DNA from: CAZWEZ01 sp964632795
Lineage (GTDB): Bacteria; Pseudomonadota; Alphaproteobacteria; Rhodospirillales; 2-02-FULL-58-16
Length of the DNA: 31,743 nucleotides
NCBI GenBank assembly: GCA_964632795.1
Contig: CAZWEZ010000042.1
Span: forward strand, 1 to 31,743
Direction: 5' to 3'
In this document: in pieces, positions 1-7,334 of the stretch
Position numbering within the stretch: the first letter of the stretch is position 1
How the letters are laid out: every line of letters begins with the position of its first letter
Translations under genes and position numbers: made by a program
Notes under the pieces: model-generated
Database searches by the model: none
Told to the model about the DNA's origin: nothing
Seen by the model: only the letters and a program-made list of their open reading frames with translations

Positions 1-9
1 CCCCCGCCC

Positions 10-1524
10 CTATTTGGCCTCGTAGTGGTCGGCGACCAGGCGCTCGAGCAGGCGCACCCCGAACGCGGTGCCGCCCTTGGGCACCACCGCCGTGTCCTTC
101 TTCGACCAGGTGACGCCGGCGATGTCGAGGTGGGCCCACGGCGTCTTGGCGACGAAGCGTTGCAGGAACTGGGCGGCGGTGATGCTGCCCGCGCCGCGGC
201 CGCCGCTGATGTTCTTCATGTCGGCGACCGGGGACTTGATCAACTTGTCGTACTCGTCGCCCAGCGGCATCCGCCACACCGCCTCGCCGACCTTCTCGCC
301 GGCCTCGTGGATGCGCTTGGCCAGGGTGTCGTTGTTGGAGAACAGGCCCGCCTTCTCGCTGCCCAGACAGACCACGATGGCCCCGGTCAGGGTCGCCAGG
401 TCGATCATCAGCTTGGGCTTGAAGCGGTCCTTGCAGTACCACAGCGTATCGGCCAGGACCAGCCGGCCCTCGGCGTCGGTGTTGAGAACCTCGATGGTCT
501 GGCCGGACATCGAGGTCACGATGTCGCCCGGGCGCTGGGCGGTGCCCGAGGGCATGTTCTCGACCAGCCCGACCACGCCGACGGCGTTGACTTTGGCCTG
601 GCGCCCGGCCAGCGCCTTGATCAGGCCGATGACGACCCCGGCCCCGCCCATGTCCCACTTCATGTCCTCCATGCCGCCCGAGGGCTTGAGCGAGATGCCC
701 CCGGTGTCGAACGTGACCCCCTTGCCGATGAAGGCGATCGGCGCCGCCTCCTTGCCCTTGGCGTCCTTGCCCGGGGCGCCCCGCCACTGCATGACGACCA
801 CCTTGGGTTCGCGCTCGCTGCCCTGGCCGACGCCGAGCAGCGCCCCCATGCCGAGGCGCCGCAGCCGGCTTTCGCCCAGCACCTCCACCTTGACCCCCAG
901 CCGTTGCAGGGTCCTGGCCTGGGCGGCCAGGGTCTCGGGGTAGAGCACGTTGGACGGCTCGGAGACCAGGTCGCGGGTGAAGAAGACGCCGTCGGCCACC
1001 CGGTCCTTGAGGGCGAAGGCGGCGTGCGCCCGGGCCGGCTCGCGGCACCGGAATTGAAGCCCCTTGAGGCTCGGCTTTTCCTCCTTTTTCTCCTTGGTCC
1101 GGTACTTGTCGAAGCGGTACGACCTGAGCCGCGCCCCGAGGGCCAGCTCGGCGGCGATCTCGGCGGCGGAAAGCTTGCAGCCCTCGATGGCGTCCACCAT
1201 CACCGAAGCCGTCCCCCGTCCCCGGGTGGCGAGGCCGGCGTAGATGCCGCCGCCGGTCTTCTGCACGGCCAGGGCGTCGATGTCGGCCGGCTTGCCCAGG
1301 CCGACCGCGTAGACCCGGTCCAGCCTGGTCGAAGCCGGGGCCAGCACGCTCAGGCTCTGGTCCTTGTTGCCCTTGAAGCGGCTGGCCTTGATGGCGCGGA
1401 CCAGGCCGCCCTTCATTTTCCTGTCCAGCAGCCTGGCGCTGGCGGTGAGCTTGCGGTCCGGCAGGACGCCGACGACCACGGTGCCGGTCTCGGGCAGCCC
1501 CGGTCTGGCAAAGGTGATTTTCAT
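10..1524 (-). CDS. pepA: Leucyl aminopeptidase (M17 family)
   Basis: Cytosolic metallopeptidase that removes N-terminal residues, leucine preferred, from peptides. The 504-residue length fits the family. The C-terminal catalytic half carries the M17 signature NTDAEGRL at about residues 348-355 and the metal-binding stretch GKGVTFDTGG near residue 265, followed by KWDMGGAG. The N-terminal third (about 1-170) is the variable regulatory domain and includes a charged KEKKEEK patch. The ATG is preceded by a good ribosome binding site (GAGAGGG on the minus strand). The gene lies 25 bp downstream of the flippase-like gene on the same strand and is probably cotranscribed with it. In some bacteria PepA also binds DNA at Xer sites; nothing here shows that role. 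Family assignment is firm. Confidence 0.97.
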   Translation of the reverse strand: MKITFARPGLPETGTVVVGVLPDRKLTASARLLDRKMKGGLVRAIKASRFKGNKDQSLSVLAPASTRLDRVYAVGLGKPADIDALAVQKTGGGIYAGLATRGRGTASVMVDAIEGCKLSAAEIAAELALGARLRSYRFDKYRTKEKKEEKPSLKGLQFRCREPARAHAAFALKDRVADGVFFTRDLVSEPSNVLYPETLAAQARTLQRLGVKVEVLGESRLRRLGMGALLGVGQGSEREPKVVVMQWRGAPGKDAKGKEAAPIAFIGKGVTFDTGGISLKPSGGMEDMKWDMGGAGVVIGLIKALAGRQAKVNAVGVVGLVENMPSGTAQRPGDIVTSMSGQTIEVLNTDAEGRLVLADTLWYCKDRFKPKLMIDLATLTGAIVVCLGSEKAGLFSNNDTLAKRIHEAGEKVGEAVWRMPLGDEYDKLIKSPVADMKNISGGRGAGSITAAQFLQRFVAKTPWAHLDIAGVTWSKKDTAVVPKGGTAFGVRLLERLVADHYEAK

Positions 1525-1549
1525 TGATCCCTCTCAACTGAAGTTTGCA

Positions 1550-2512
1550 TTAGTCGCCCTCGGTGGCGGCCACCTTGTCGCTCCGGCCGCCGCTGGCCAG
1601 CCAGATCACGCCGCCGGGCAGGCTGGTGAGGATGCCCGTCAGGCCGAACAGGAGCGACAGCGCGGTGGCGTCGCTCTGGGCCACGCCGATGAAGCCGAAG
1701 GCCACCACCATGGCCCCCTCGCGGACCCCCCAGCCGGCGATCGAGATCGGCAGCGTGGTGATCAGGATGACCGGCGGCACCAGGGCCAGGCAGTCGAGCC
1801 AGCTCACCGCCAAATCGAGGCTCCGGGCCAGGAAGTAGACGCCCAGCGTCAGATTGGCGTGGCCGAGGATCGACCATCCGAGGAGCTTGCCGGCATTGAC
1901 CGGCGACAGGAAGACCCGCCGCGTATCGGCGGCCAGGTGGCCCAGGCCGCGGACCACCCGCCACCGGCGAAGCGACCCCGGCAGACGGTCGAGGACCATC
2001 AGCACCCCCAGACCCGCCGCCACCACCACCGAGAACAGGGCCAGCGCGATGACGATCAGCGACGCCTCCTCGGCGCCCACCCGGGGCAGGAAGAACGGTT
2101 GCGTGGCGAGCACCAGCACGACCAGGGCGATGACGGTGGCCACCCGTTCCAGCATCACCCCGTTGAAGGCGCCGGCCAGACTCAGGCCCTCGCGGTAGGC
2201 CTTGTAGACGCGCACCGCGTCGCCGCCCACCGAGGACGGCAGGGTCTGGTTGAAGAAGGCGCCGATGAAGAACAGCTGGAACGTCTTGAGGAACGCGAGG
2301 CGGGCCTGGATGGCGTCCAGGGCGGCCTGCCAGCGGAAGGTGCAGATCAAGATCTGGACCAGGAAGACCGCCACCGCCAGGGCCAGCATCCCCGGCTCCA
2401 CCTGCAACAGCTTGTCCATGACCGCGGCCGGGTCGACCTTGTAGCGGAACAGGAACCAGATCAGCCCACCCGACACCGCGAACTTGAGGGCCAGAGACAA
2501 CCACTTCTTCAT
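1550..2512 (-). CDS. Flippase-like integral membrane protein (LPG synthase TM / UPF0104 family)
   Basis: A 320-residue polytopic protein with about eight hydrophobic segments, starting with a helix right after MKKWLSLALKF. The motif region NQTLPSSVGGDAVRVY and the later ISIAGWGVREGAMV are typical of the lysylphosphatidylglycerol synthetase transmembrane family (YbhN/AglD-like). It has no aminoacyl-transferase domain, so it is not an MprF synthase; such proteins are thought to move lipids or lipid-linked precursors, and the substrate cannot be read here. An upstream in-frame ATG at 2545 lies inside a palindromic element, so the ATG at 2512 is preferred. Only one base separates this ATG from the end of that element, so the element forms the whole leader. 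The Shine-Dalgarno is weak (ACGGAAC). Likely an operon with pepA. Confidence 0.85.
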   Translation of the reverse strand: MKKWLSLALKFAVSGGLIWFLFRYKVDPAAVMDKLLQVEPGMLALAVAVFLVQILICTFRWQAALDAIQARLAFLKTFQLFFIGAFFNQTLPSSVGGDAVRVYKAYREGLSLAGAFNGVMLERVATVIALVVLVLATQPFFLPRVGAEEASLIVIALALFSVVVAAGLGVLMVLDRLPGSLRRWRVVRGLGHLAADTRRVFLSPVNAGKLLGWSILGHANLTLGVYFLARSLDLAVSWLDCLALVPPVILITTLPISIAGWGVREGAMVVAFGFIGVAQSDATALSLLFGLTGILTSLPGGVIWLASGGRSDKVAATEGD

Positions 2513-2513
2513 G

Positions 2514-2783
2514 CTAGTGTTCCGTCTCATCCATAAGGTACCCATACGACGGCCTTACAAGGCTTCCGGCCAGGAGCGCGTCGCGCCGTGGTGCCAACCC
2601 ATCACAAGCGGCGCGCGACGACGTCCGGAAGCCTTGTAAGGTCGCCCGAAGGGTCGCTTTTCCCGTCTCCCCGGGGCGTCGGGAGCGCTTGACGATGCGC
2701 CGGCATCGACGGCGCGCCCCCTCCTGCCGAGGAAACGGGAAAAGCGATCGTATGGGTACCTTATGGATGAGACGAAACACTAG
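2514..2783. mobile_element. Palindromic element copy 1 (270 bp, three-stem, MITE-like)
   Basis: A non-coding element closed by terminal inverted repeats of about 36 bp, starting CTAGTGTTCCG on the left and mirrored by a right arm reading CTAGTGTTTCG in reverse complement. Inside are two further hairpins: one at about 2553-2641 with arms CCTTACAAGGCTTCCGG, and one at about 2654-2748 with arms around CGCTTTTCCCG. The outer stem and two inner stems would fold as a three-way junction. CTAG at both ends could be a 4-bp target duplication or part of the repeat; because CTAG is self-complementary the two cannot be separated. No transposase is encoded, so it would have to move in trans. The left end abuts the start codon of the flippase-like gene. 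Confidence 0.85.
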
Positions 2784-2869
2784 GACCGCGCCGTTTTGGG
2801 ATTCCGAGTCTCGAAGGGCGAAACGTTTAGCACATATCCGGCCCCTGTTATACTAAGGTAGGTTCCCGG

Positions 2870-3982
2870 TCAGACGGCGGCCCCGTATCCGATGCGCAGC
2901 GGCTGGCGTTTGCGGCCCCAGTTCCCCGGCGGACCGTCGAAGACGCCGGCGCACCGGGTCCCGCAGTTGACGCACGCCCCGTCCCCGGTCAGGTTCCAGC
3001 TCAGCAGCTCGTACCAGTCGCGCTGGATCAGCGCTTCGCCGCAGGCGTGGCATCGGGTGCAATCGCCGTCGGGCTCGTGGACGTTGCCGTTGTAGGCGTA
3101 GCGGACCCCGTTGGCGGCGGCGATGCGGCGCGCCCGGACCAGCGTCGCCAGCGGGGTCCGGGGCTTGTCGGTCATCTTCCAGTCGGGATGGAAGGCGGAG
3201 AAGTGCATCGGCACCTCGCCTCCCAGGGTATCGACCACCCACCGGGTCATGGCGTCGAGTTCGGATTCGGAATCGTTCTCGCCGGGGATAAGAAGGTCGG
3301 TGATCTCGAACCACACGTCGGTCTCGTGCTTGAGGTAGGCGAGGGTCTCCAGCACCGCCCCCAGCTTGCCGGTGCACAGCCGCTTGTAGAAGTCCTCGGT
3401 GAACGCCTTGAGGTCGACGTTGGCGGCGTCCATGTGGCGGAAGAACTCGGCGCGGGGCTCGTCGCAGATGTAGCCGGCGGTCACCGCCACCGTCTTGAGG
3501 CCGCGCTCATGGCAGGCCTCGGCGACGTCGATCGCGTATTCGAGGAAGATGACGGGGTCGTTGTAGGTGAAGGCGACGGAGCGGCAGCCGGCGTCGACGG
3601 CGGCCCCGGCGATCGCCTCGGGCGAGGCCTGATCGCCCAGCTTGTCGAACTCGCGGGCCTTGCTGATGTTCCAGTTCTGGCAGAACTTGCAGGTCAGGTT
3701 GCAGCCCGCGGTGCCGAACGACAGGACCGGGGTGCCGGGGAGGAAGTGGTTGAGCGGCTTCTTCTCGATGGGATCGACGCAGAAGCCGCTGGAGCGTCCG
3801 TACGTGGTCAGCACGATGCCCCCGTCGTGGCACGCCCGGACGAAACACAGCCCCCGCTGGCCGTCGCGCAGCCTGCACAGCCGCGGGCACAGGTCGCACT
3901 GCACCCGGCCGTCGTCGAGGACGCGCCAGTAGCGGCCCGGGTAGGCGCCGCCGAGGTCGTCGGGGGATTTAAGCCCCGTCAT
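2870..3982 (-). CDS. amrS: AmmeMemoRadiSam system radical SAM enzyme
   Basis: A 370-residue radical SAM protein. The cluster motif CNLTCKFC is at residues 94-101 (Cys94, Cys98, Cys101). An N-terminal cysteine set (C29, C32, C36, C46 in the CDLCPRLC region) and two C-terminal CxxC pairs (CTRCHAC and CVNCGTRC) are the usual accessory cysteines of this family and suggest a further metal site. The longer reading frame starting at 4051 runs into the divergent neighbour. The ATG at 3982 with AAGGGAGAGG upstream is the better start. Reaction and substrate are unknown for the family. It diverges from the Memo-AMMECR1 fusion with 67 bp between starts, which completes the three-part AmmeMemoRadiSam set in two genes. 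Confidence 0.93.
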   Translation of the reverse strand: MTGLKSPDDLGGAYPGRYWRVLDDGRVQCDLCPRLCRLRDGQRGLCFVRACHDGGIVLTTYGRSSGFCVDPIEKKPLNHFLPGTPVLSFGTAGCNLTCKFCQNWNISKAREFDKLGDQASPEAIAGAAVDAGCRSVAFTYNDPVIFLEYAIDVAEACHERGLKTVAVTAGYICDEPRAEFFRHMDAANVDLKAFTEDFYKRLCTGKLGAVLETLAYLKHETDVWFEITDLLIPGENDSESELDAMTRWVVDTLGGEVPMHFSAFHPDWKMTDKPRTPLATLVRARRIAAANGVRYAYNGNVHEPDGDCTRCHACGEALIQRDWYELLSWNLTGDGACVNCGTRCAGVFDGPPGNWGRKRQPLRIGYGAAV

Positions 3983-4049
3983 GAGTCCTCTCCCTTTACA
4001 GGCCGACACAGCCACATTACTTACATAGGTAACGAGGAGGAAGGCTTCC

Positions 4050-5474
4050 ATGGCTTCGGTCAGACAGCCGGCGGTGGCCGGCGCGTTCTACCCCGGCCGG
4101 GCGCGGGACCTGGAGGACACGATCCGCGCCTACCTGTCCAAGGTCGAGGCGGCCGACGGCCCGGTCCCCAAGGCGATCATCGCGCCCCATGCCGGCTACG
4201 TCTATTCCGGACAGGTGGCGGCCACCGCCTACGCCAGGATCGAACCGGCCGCCGGGCGCATAAAGAGGGTGGTCCTGCTGGGGCCGTGTCACCGGGTGCC
4301 GGTGCGCGGCCTGGCTCTCAGCGGCGACGACGCCTTCGCCACCCCGCTGGGCGAGGTGCCGGTGGACAAGGAATTGACGGCCCGCGCCCTCGAACTGCCC
4401 CAGGTCCAAGTCCTCGACGCCAGCCACCACCAGGAGCACAGCCTGGAGGTCCACCTGCCGTTCCTGCAGGCGATCCTGGACGACTTCGCGATCGTCCCGC
4501 TGGTCGTCGGCGAGGCCTCCGCCGAGGAGGTCGCCGAGGTGATCGAGCGCCTGTGGGGCGGACCCGAGACCCTGGTCGTGGTCAGCACCGACCTCAGCCA
4601 CTACCAGGACTACGAGACCGCCCGGCGGATCGACGGCGCGACGTCCAAGGCGATCGAGAACCTGGACCCCAAGGGCATCGGCCGCGACCAGGCCTGCGGG
4701 CGAATCCCGGTCGGCGGCCTGCTGGCCCTGGCCAAGCGCCGCGGCCTCAGGGTCGAGACCCTGGAACTGTGCAACTCCGGCGACACCGCCGGCGACCGCG
4801 ACCGGGTGGTCGGCTACGGCTCGTGGGTCTTCTTCGAGGACGGCAAGGGCGGCGGCAGCGATTTCGCCACCCACACCCGGTCTCTCCTCGGGCGCTTCGG
4901 CGCCCGGCTGCTGTTCCTCGCCGCGGCCTCCATCGAGCACGGCCTGAAGCACGGGCGGGCGCTGGCGGTGACGCCGGCCGACCACCCCGACGAGCTGCGA
5001 AGGGACGGCGCCTGTTTCGTCACCCTGCGCCGCGAGGGAAGGCTGCGCGGCTGCATCGGCAGTTCGGAGGTCAAGCGGCCGCTGGTCGTCGACGTCGCCG
5101 ACAACGCCTTCGCCTCGGCCTTCCGCGATCGCCGCTTCAAAAAACTGGGCAAGGACGAGGTGGAGGGCCTGAAGCTCTCGATCTCGGTCCTCAGCCCCTC
5201 GATGCCGATCGTGTTTACGAGCGAATCCGATCTTCTCGCCGGGCTCCGCCCCGGGATCGACGGGCTGATCATCGAGGATGCCGGGAACCGCGCCCTGTTC
5301 CTGCCCTCGGTGTGGCGCGAACTGGCCCGCCCTTCCGACTTCCTGCAACACCTCAAGGTCAAGGCGGGACTTCAGGCCGGCCACTGGTCGGACGCCTTCA
5401 AGGCGTGGCGTTTCATCGCCGAGGAGATCGCCGACGACGACCTCGACGACCCCGCCGCCATCTGGAAAGCATGA
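4050..5474 (+). CDS. AmmeMemoRadiSam fusion protein: Memo domain (B) + AMMECR1 domain (A)
   Basis: A 474-residue two-domain protein. Residues 1 to about 270 are a Memo domain, with the fold of class III extradiol dioxygenases. Its conserved motifs are APHAGY (His47), GPCHR, EHSLEVHLPFLQ, STDLSHY and the CGRIPVGGL / CNSGD / VVGYGSW region. Residues of about 280-474 are an AMMECR1 domain with its hallmark LRGCIG near residue 332. Both domains look intact and there is no stop or frameshift between them. The ATG has a strong GAGGAGGAAGG site. The domain pairing with a neighbouring radical SAM gene defines the AmmeMemoRadiSam system, whose biochemical role is unknown. The fusion implies 1:1 stoichiometry of the two parts. 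Confidence 0.93.
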   Translation: MASVRQPAVAGAFYPGRARDLEDTIRAYLSKVEAADGPVPKAIIAPHAGYVYSGQVAATAYARIEPAAGRIKRVVLLGPCHRVPVRGLALSGDDAFATPLGEVPVDKELTARALELPQVQVLDASHHQEHSLEVHLPFLQAILDDFAIVPLVVGEASAEEVAEVIERLWGGPETLVVVSTDLSHYQDYETARRIDGATSKAIENLDPKGIGRDQACGRIPVGGLLALAKRRGLRVETLELCNSGDTAGDRDRVVGYGSWVFFEDGKGGGSDFATHTRSLLGRFGARLLFLAAASIEHGLKHGRALAVTPADHPDELRRDGACFVTLRREGRLRGCIGSSEVKRPLVVDVADNAFASAFRDRRFKKLGKDEVEGLKLSISVLSPSMPIVFTSESDLLAGLRPGIDGLIIEDAGNRALFLPSVWRELARPSDFLQHLKVKAGLQAGHWSDAFKAWRFIAEEIADDDLDDPAAIWKA

Positions 5475-5491
5475 GAGTCCGGCCCGGACTC
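5475..5491. other. Short perfect palindrome between genes
   Basis: A 17-base inverted repeat (GAGTCCGG then CCGGACTC around one C) directly follows the Memo-AMMECR1 stop codon and lies 9 bp before the next start. It has no T-run, so it is a poor terminator. It may be a small mRNA hairpin affecting the next gene's initiation, or an operator. Role unknown. Confidence 0.35.
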
Positions 5492-5500
5492 TGAGACGCC

Positions 5501-6103
5501 ATGTCCACACCCAAGACCCTCCGCCAAATGGTCGGCCTGCCGACCACCCCGGGACCGCTGGAGGAATCGGCCCTGGTCCTGATCGACTGCCAGTTGGAGT
5601 ACGTCACCGGGGCGCTGCCGCTGCCCGGCGTCGGAGCGGCGCTGAAGGAGGCCGGGCGGGTCCTGGAGCTGGCCCGGGGGCGCGGCGTTCCGGTGTTCCA
5701 CGTGGTCCACCACGGCCGCCCCGGGGGCGGCGCCTTCGATCCCCAGGGACCGTTGGCCGGGATCGCCCCCGAGGTCGCGCCCCGGGACGGCGAGCCGGTG
5801 ATCGTCAAGTCGATGCCCAACGCCTTCACCGGCACCGAGCTCGACGAGATGCTGCGCAAGACCGCCAGGAAGGAACTCATCGTCGCCGGCTTCATGACCC
5901 ACCTGTGCGTCGCCAGCACCGTCCGCGCGGCGTGCGAGCTGGGCTACCGCTGCACCGTGGTGGCCGGGGCGGCCGCCACCCGCGACCTCCCCGACGGCCG
6001 CGGCGGGGTGGTCACGGCGGCCGAGCTGCACCGCGCCGAGTTGGCGGCGCTGTCGGACCGCTTCTCCGCCGTGGTCGAGAGCGCCGAGTCTCTGGAAGAC
6101 TGA
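5501..6103 (+). CDS. Cysteine hydrolase, isochorismatase-like family
   Basis: A 200-residue cytosolic hydrolase of the isochorismatase-like fold. The expected catalytic triad is visible: Asp29 in LIDCQ, Lys103 in VKSMPNAF, and Cys136 in GFMTHLCV. The family hydrolyses amides, imides or carbamates such as nicotinamide, N-carbamoylsarcosine and biuret; the substrate cannot be deduced here. The gene starts 26 bp after the Memo-AMMECR1 stop and is probably cotranscribed, so it may be a functional accessory of that locus. The ribosome binding site is weak (GAGA). Confidence 0.88.
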   Translation: MSTPKTLRQMVGLPTTPGPLEESALVLIDCQLEYVTGALPLPGVGAALKEAGRVLELARGRGVPVFHVVHHGRPGGGAFDPQGPLAGIAPEVAPRDGEPVIVKSMPNAFTGTELDEMLRKTARKELIVAGFMTHLCVASTVRAACELGYRCTVVAGAAATRDLPDGRGGVVTAAELHRAELAALSDRFSAVVESAESLED

Positions 6104-6158
6104 AATAGGCCCTTGGTTCGCGCCGCCGATTTCCCTATCTTGCCGGTCCATCGCCTAA

Positions 6159-6317
6159 TACCAAGGAGCACTGATAATGACCCATAGAGACGGCTTTCCA
6201 AGGCTTTCGCCCTTGAGCGTGGTCCGCCGTGATGGCGGCCCATCACAAGGGCCGCGCGACGCTGTCCGAAAGCCTTGGAAAGCCGCCTCTATGGGTCATT
6301 ATCAGTGCTCCTTGGTA
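6159..6317. mobile_element. Palindromic element copy 2 (159 bp, two-stem short form)
   Basis: Terminal arms TACCAAGGAGCACTGATAAT and its exact complement flank one inner hairpin (AAGGCTTTCG ... CGAAAGCCTT) whose loop holds CCGTGATGGCGGCCCATC, a core also seen in copy 4 and, diverged, in copy 1. The element is bounded on both sides by TAA (6156-6158 and 6318-6320), a likely 3-bp target duplication of the TNA type used by part of the IS5 family. It lacks the second inner hairpin of copies 1, 3 and 4. It ends 18 bp before the GTG start of the cysQ-like gene and so makes up most of its leader. Confidence 0.88.
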
Positions 6318-6335
6318 TAAGCACGGAGAACCGCC

Positions 6336-7127
6336 GTGACCCTCAACATCTCGCTGGCCGTCGTCAATCAGGTGCGCGACCTCGCCAAGCGCGCCGGCGA
6401 AGAGATCATGAATATCTTCAACACCGGTTTCGAGGTCGAGACCAAGGACGATTCGTCGCCGGTGACCGAGGCCGACCGCGTCGCCGAGTCGCTGATCATC
6501 CGGACCATCCGCGGTTACATCACCGACAGCCTGCCGATCGTCGGCGAGGAAGCCTTCGCCGCCGGCAACGCCCCCGATGTCGCCGGCAAATCGTTCTGGC
6601 TGGTCGACGCCCTGGACGGGACCAAGGAATTCGTCAGGCGCGGCAATGATTTCACGGTCAACATCGCCCTCATCGAGAACGCCCGCCCGGTCCTCGGCGT
6701 CGTCTACGCGCCGGCCACCGAGGACGCCTACTGGGGCAGCATACACGGCGCCTTCGCCGAAACCGGCGGCGAGCAGCCGCGCAAGATCGCCTGCCGCCAG
6801 CCCCCCGCCGACGGACTGGTGGCGGTGGTCAGCCGCTCCCACCGTACCTCGCGGGTCGACGACTACCTGAAACGGTTTACGGTCAAGAAGGAAATCAGTT
6901 CGGGCAGTTCGTTGAAGTTCTGCCAGGTCGCCGTCGGGGGCGCCGACATCTACCCGCGGCTCGGCCGGACCATGGAGTGGGACACCGCCGCCGGCCACGC
7001 CGTGCTGCGCTTCGCCGGGGGCCGGGTCATCGACTTGGAGGACAACGAATTGAGGTACGGCAAGCCCGGTTTCGAGAACCCGGACTTCGTTGCCTGGGGG
7101 GCACAAGAGGTCGCGGACAAGGCTTGA
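6336..7127 (+). CDS. cysQ: 3'(2'),5'-bisphosphate nucleotidase, CysQ type (inositol monophosphatase superfamily)
   Basis: A 263-residue Mg-dependent, Li-sensitive type phosphatase. It has the metal-binding GEEAF near residues 70-74, DALDGTKEF at 91-99 and EWDTAAGHAV near the C terminus, all in the expected order. The DGTKEFV continuation and the SSLKFCQVAVGGADIYPR segment fit CysQ better than a general inositol monophosphatase. CysQ recycles 3'-phosphoadenosine 5'-phosphate to AMP during sulfate assimilation. The start is a GTG with GGAG upstream; no in-frame ATG precedes it within the element-free leader. Palindromic element 2 lies immediately upstream and the promoter is not evident. Confidence 0.9.
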   Translation: MTLNISLAVVNQVRDLAKRAGEEIMNIFNTGFEVETKDDSSPVTEADRVAESLIIRTIRGYITDSLPIVGEEAFAAGNAPDVAGKSFWLVDALDGTKEFVRRGNDFTVNIALIENARPVLGVVYAPATEDAYWGSIHGAFAETGGEQPRKIACRQPPADGLVAVVSRSHRTSRVDDYLKRFTVKKEISSGSSLKFCQVAVGGADIYPRLGRTMEWDTAAGHAVLRFAGGRVIDLEDNELRYGKPGFENPDFVAWGAQEVADKA

Positions 7128-7266
7128 CGGTGCCCGGATTCAGGCGCACAATCTTTATCGTGATCGGAGCTTTCCGGTCACGCATTAGCCGCCGCAATCC
7201 CTTTGCGGTGACTGCAGTGCCGGATCATTACCGCGGATGGTCCGAGCCGAAAGCAGCAAATGAAGC

Positions 7267-7297
7267 GAAGAGCCGTCGGCCGGTCCGGCGGCTCTTC
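7267..7297. other. Strong hairpin in the cysQ - sua5 spacer
   Basis: GAAGAGCCG and its exact complement CGGCTCTTC flank a further GC-rich inner repeat. Neither strand carries a clean T-run after the stem, so it is a weak intrinsic terminator at best, possibly ending the cysQ transcript. Its presence argues against translation of the Sua5 fusion starting at the upstream ATG at 7260. Confidence 0.4.
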
Positions 7298-7334
7298 ATT
7301 GGTCATTGTCTCCCGGGGTGGATGGGGTGAGGAC

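Noticed and set aside
25..1527. Long plus-strand frame opposite pepA
   Set aside because: Gly/His/Asp-rich shadow frame of a high-GC gene; no family motif, and pepA on minus is unmistakable.
2514..2783. CRISPR array or integron-like site
   Set aside because: The repeats are inverted arms of single elements, not regularly spaced direct repeats.
2826..2854. Plus-strand promoter-like pair TTTAGC / TATACT
   Set aside because: It points toward the convergent end of amrS with no plus-strand gene downstream; weak -35.
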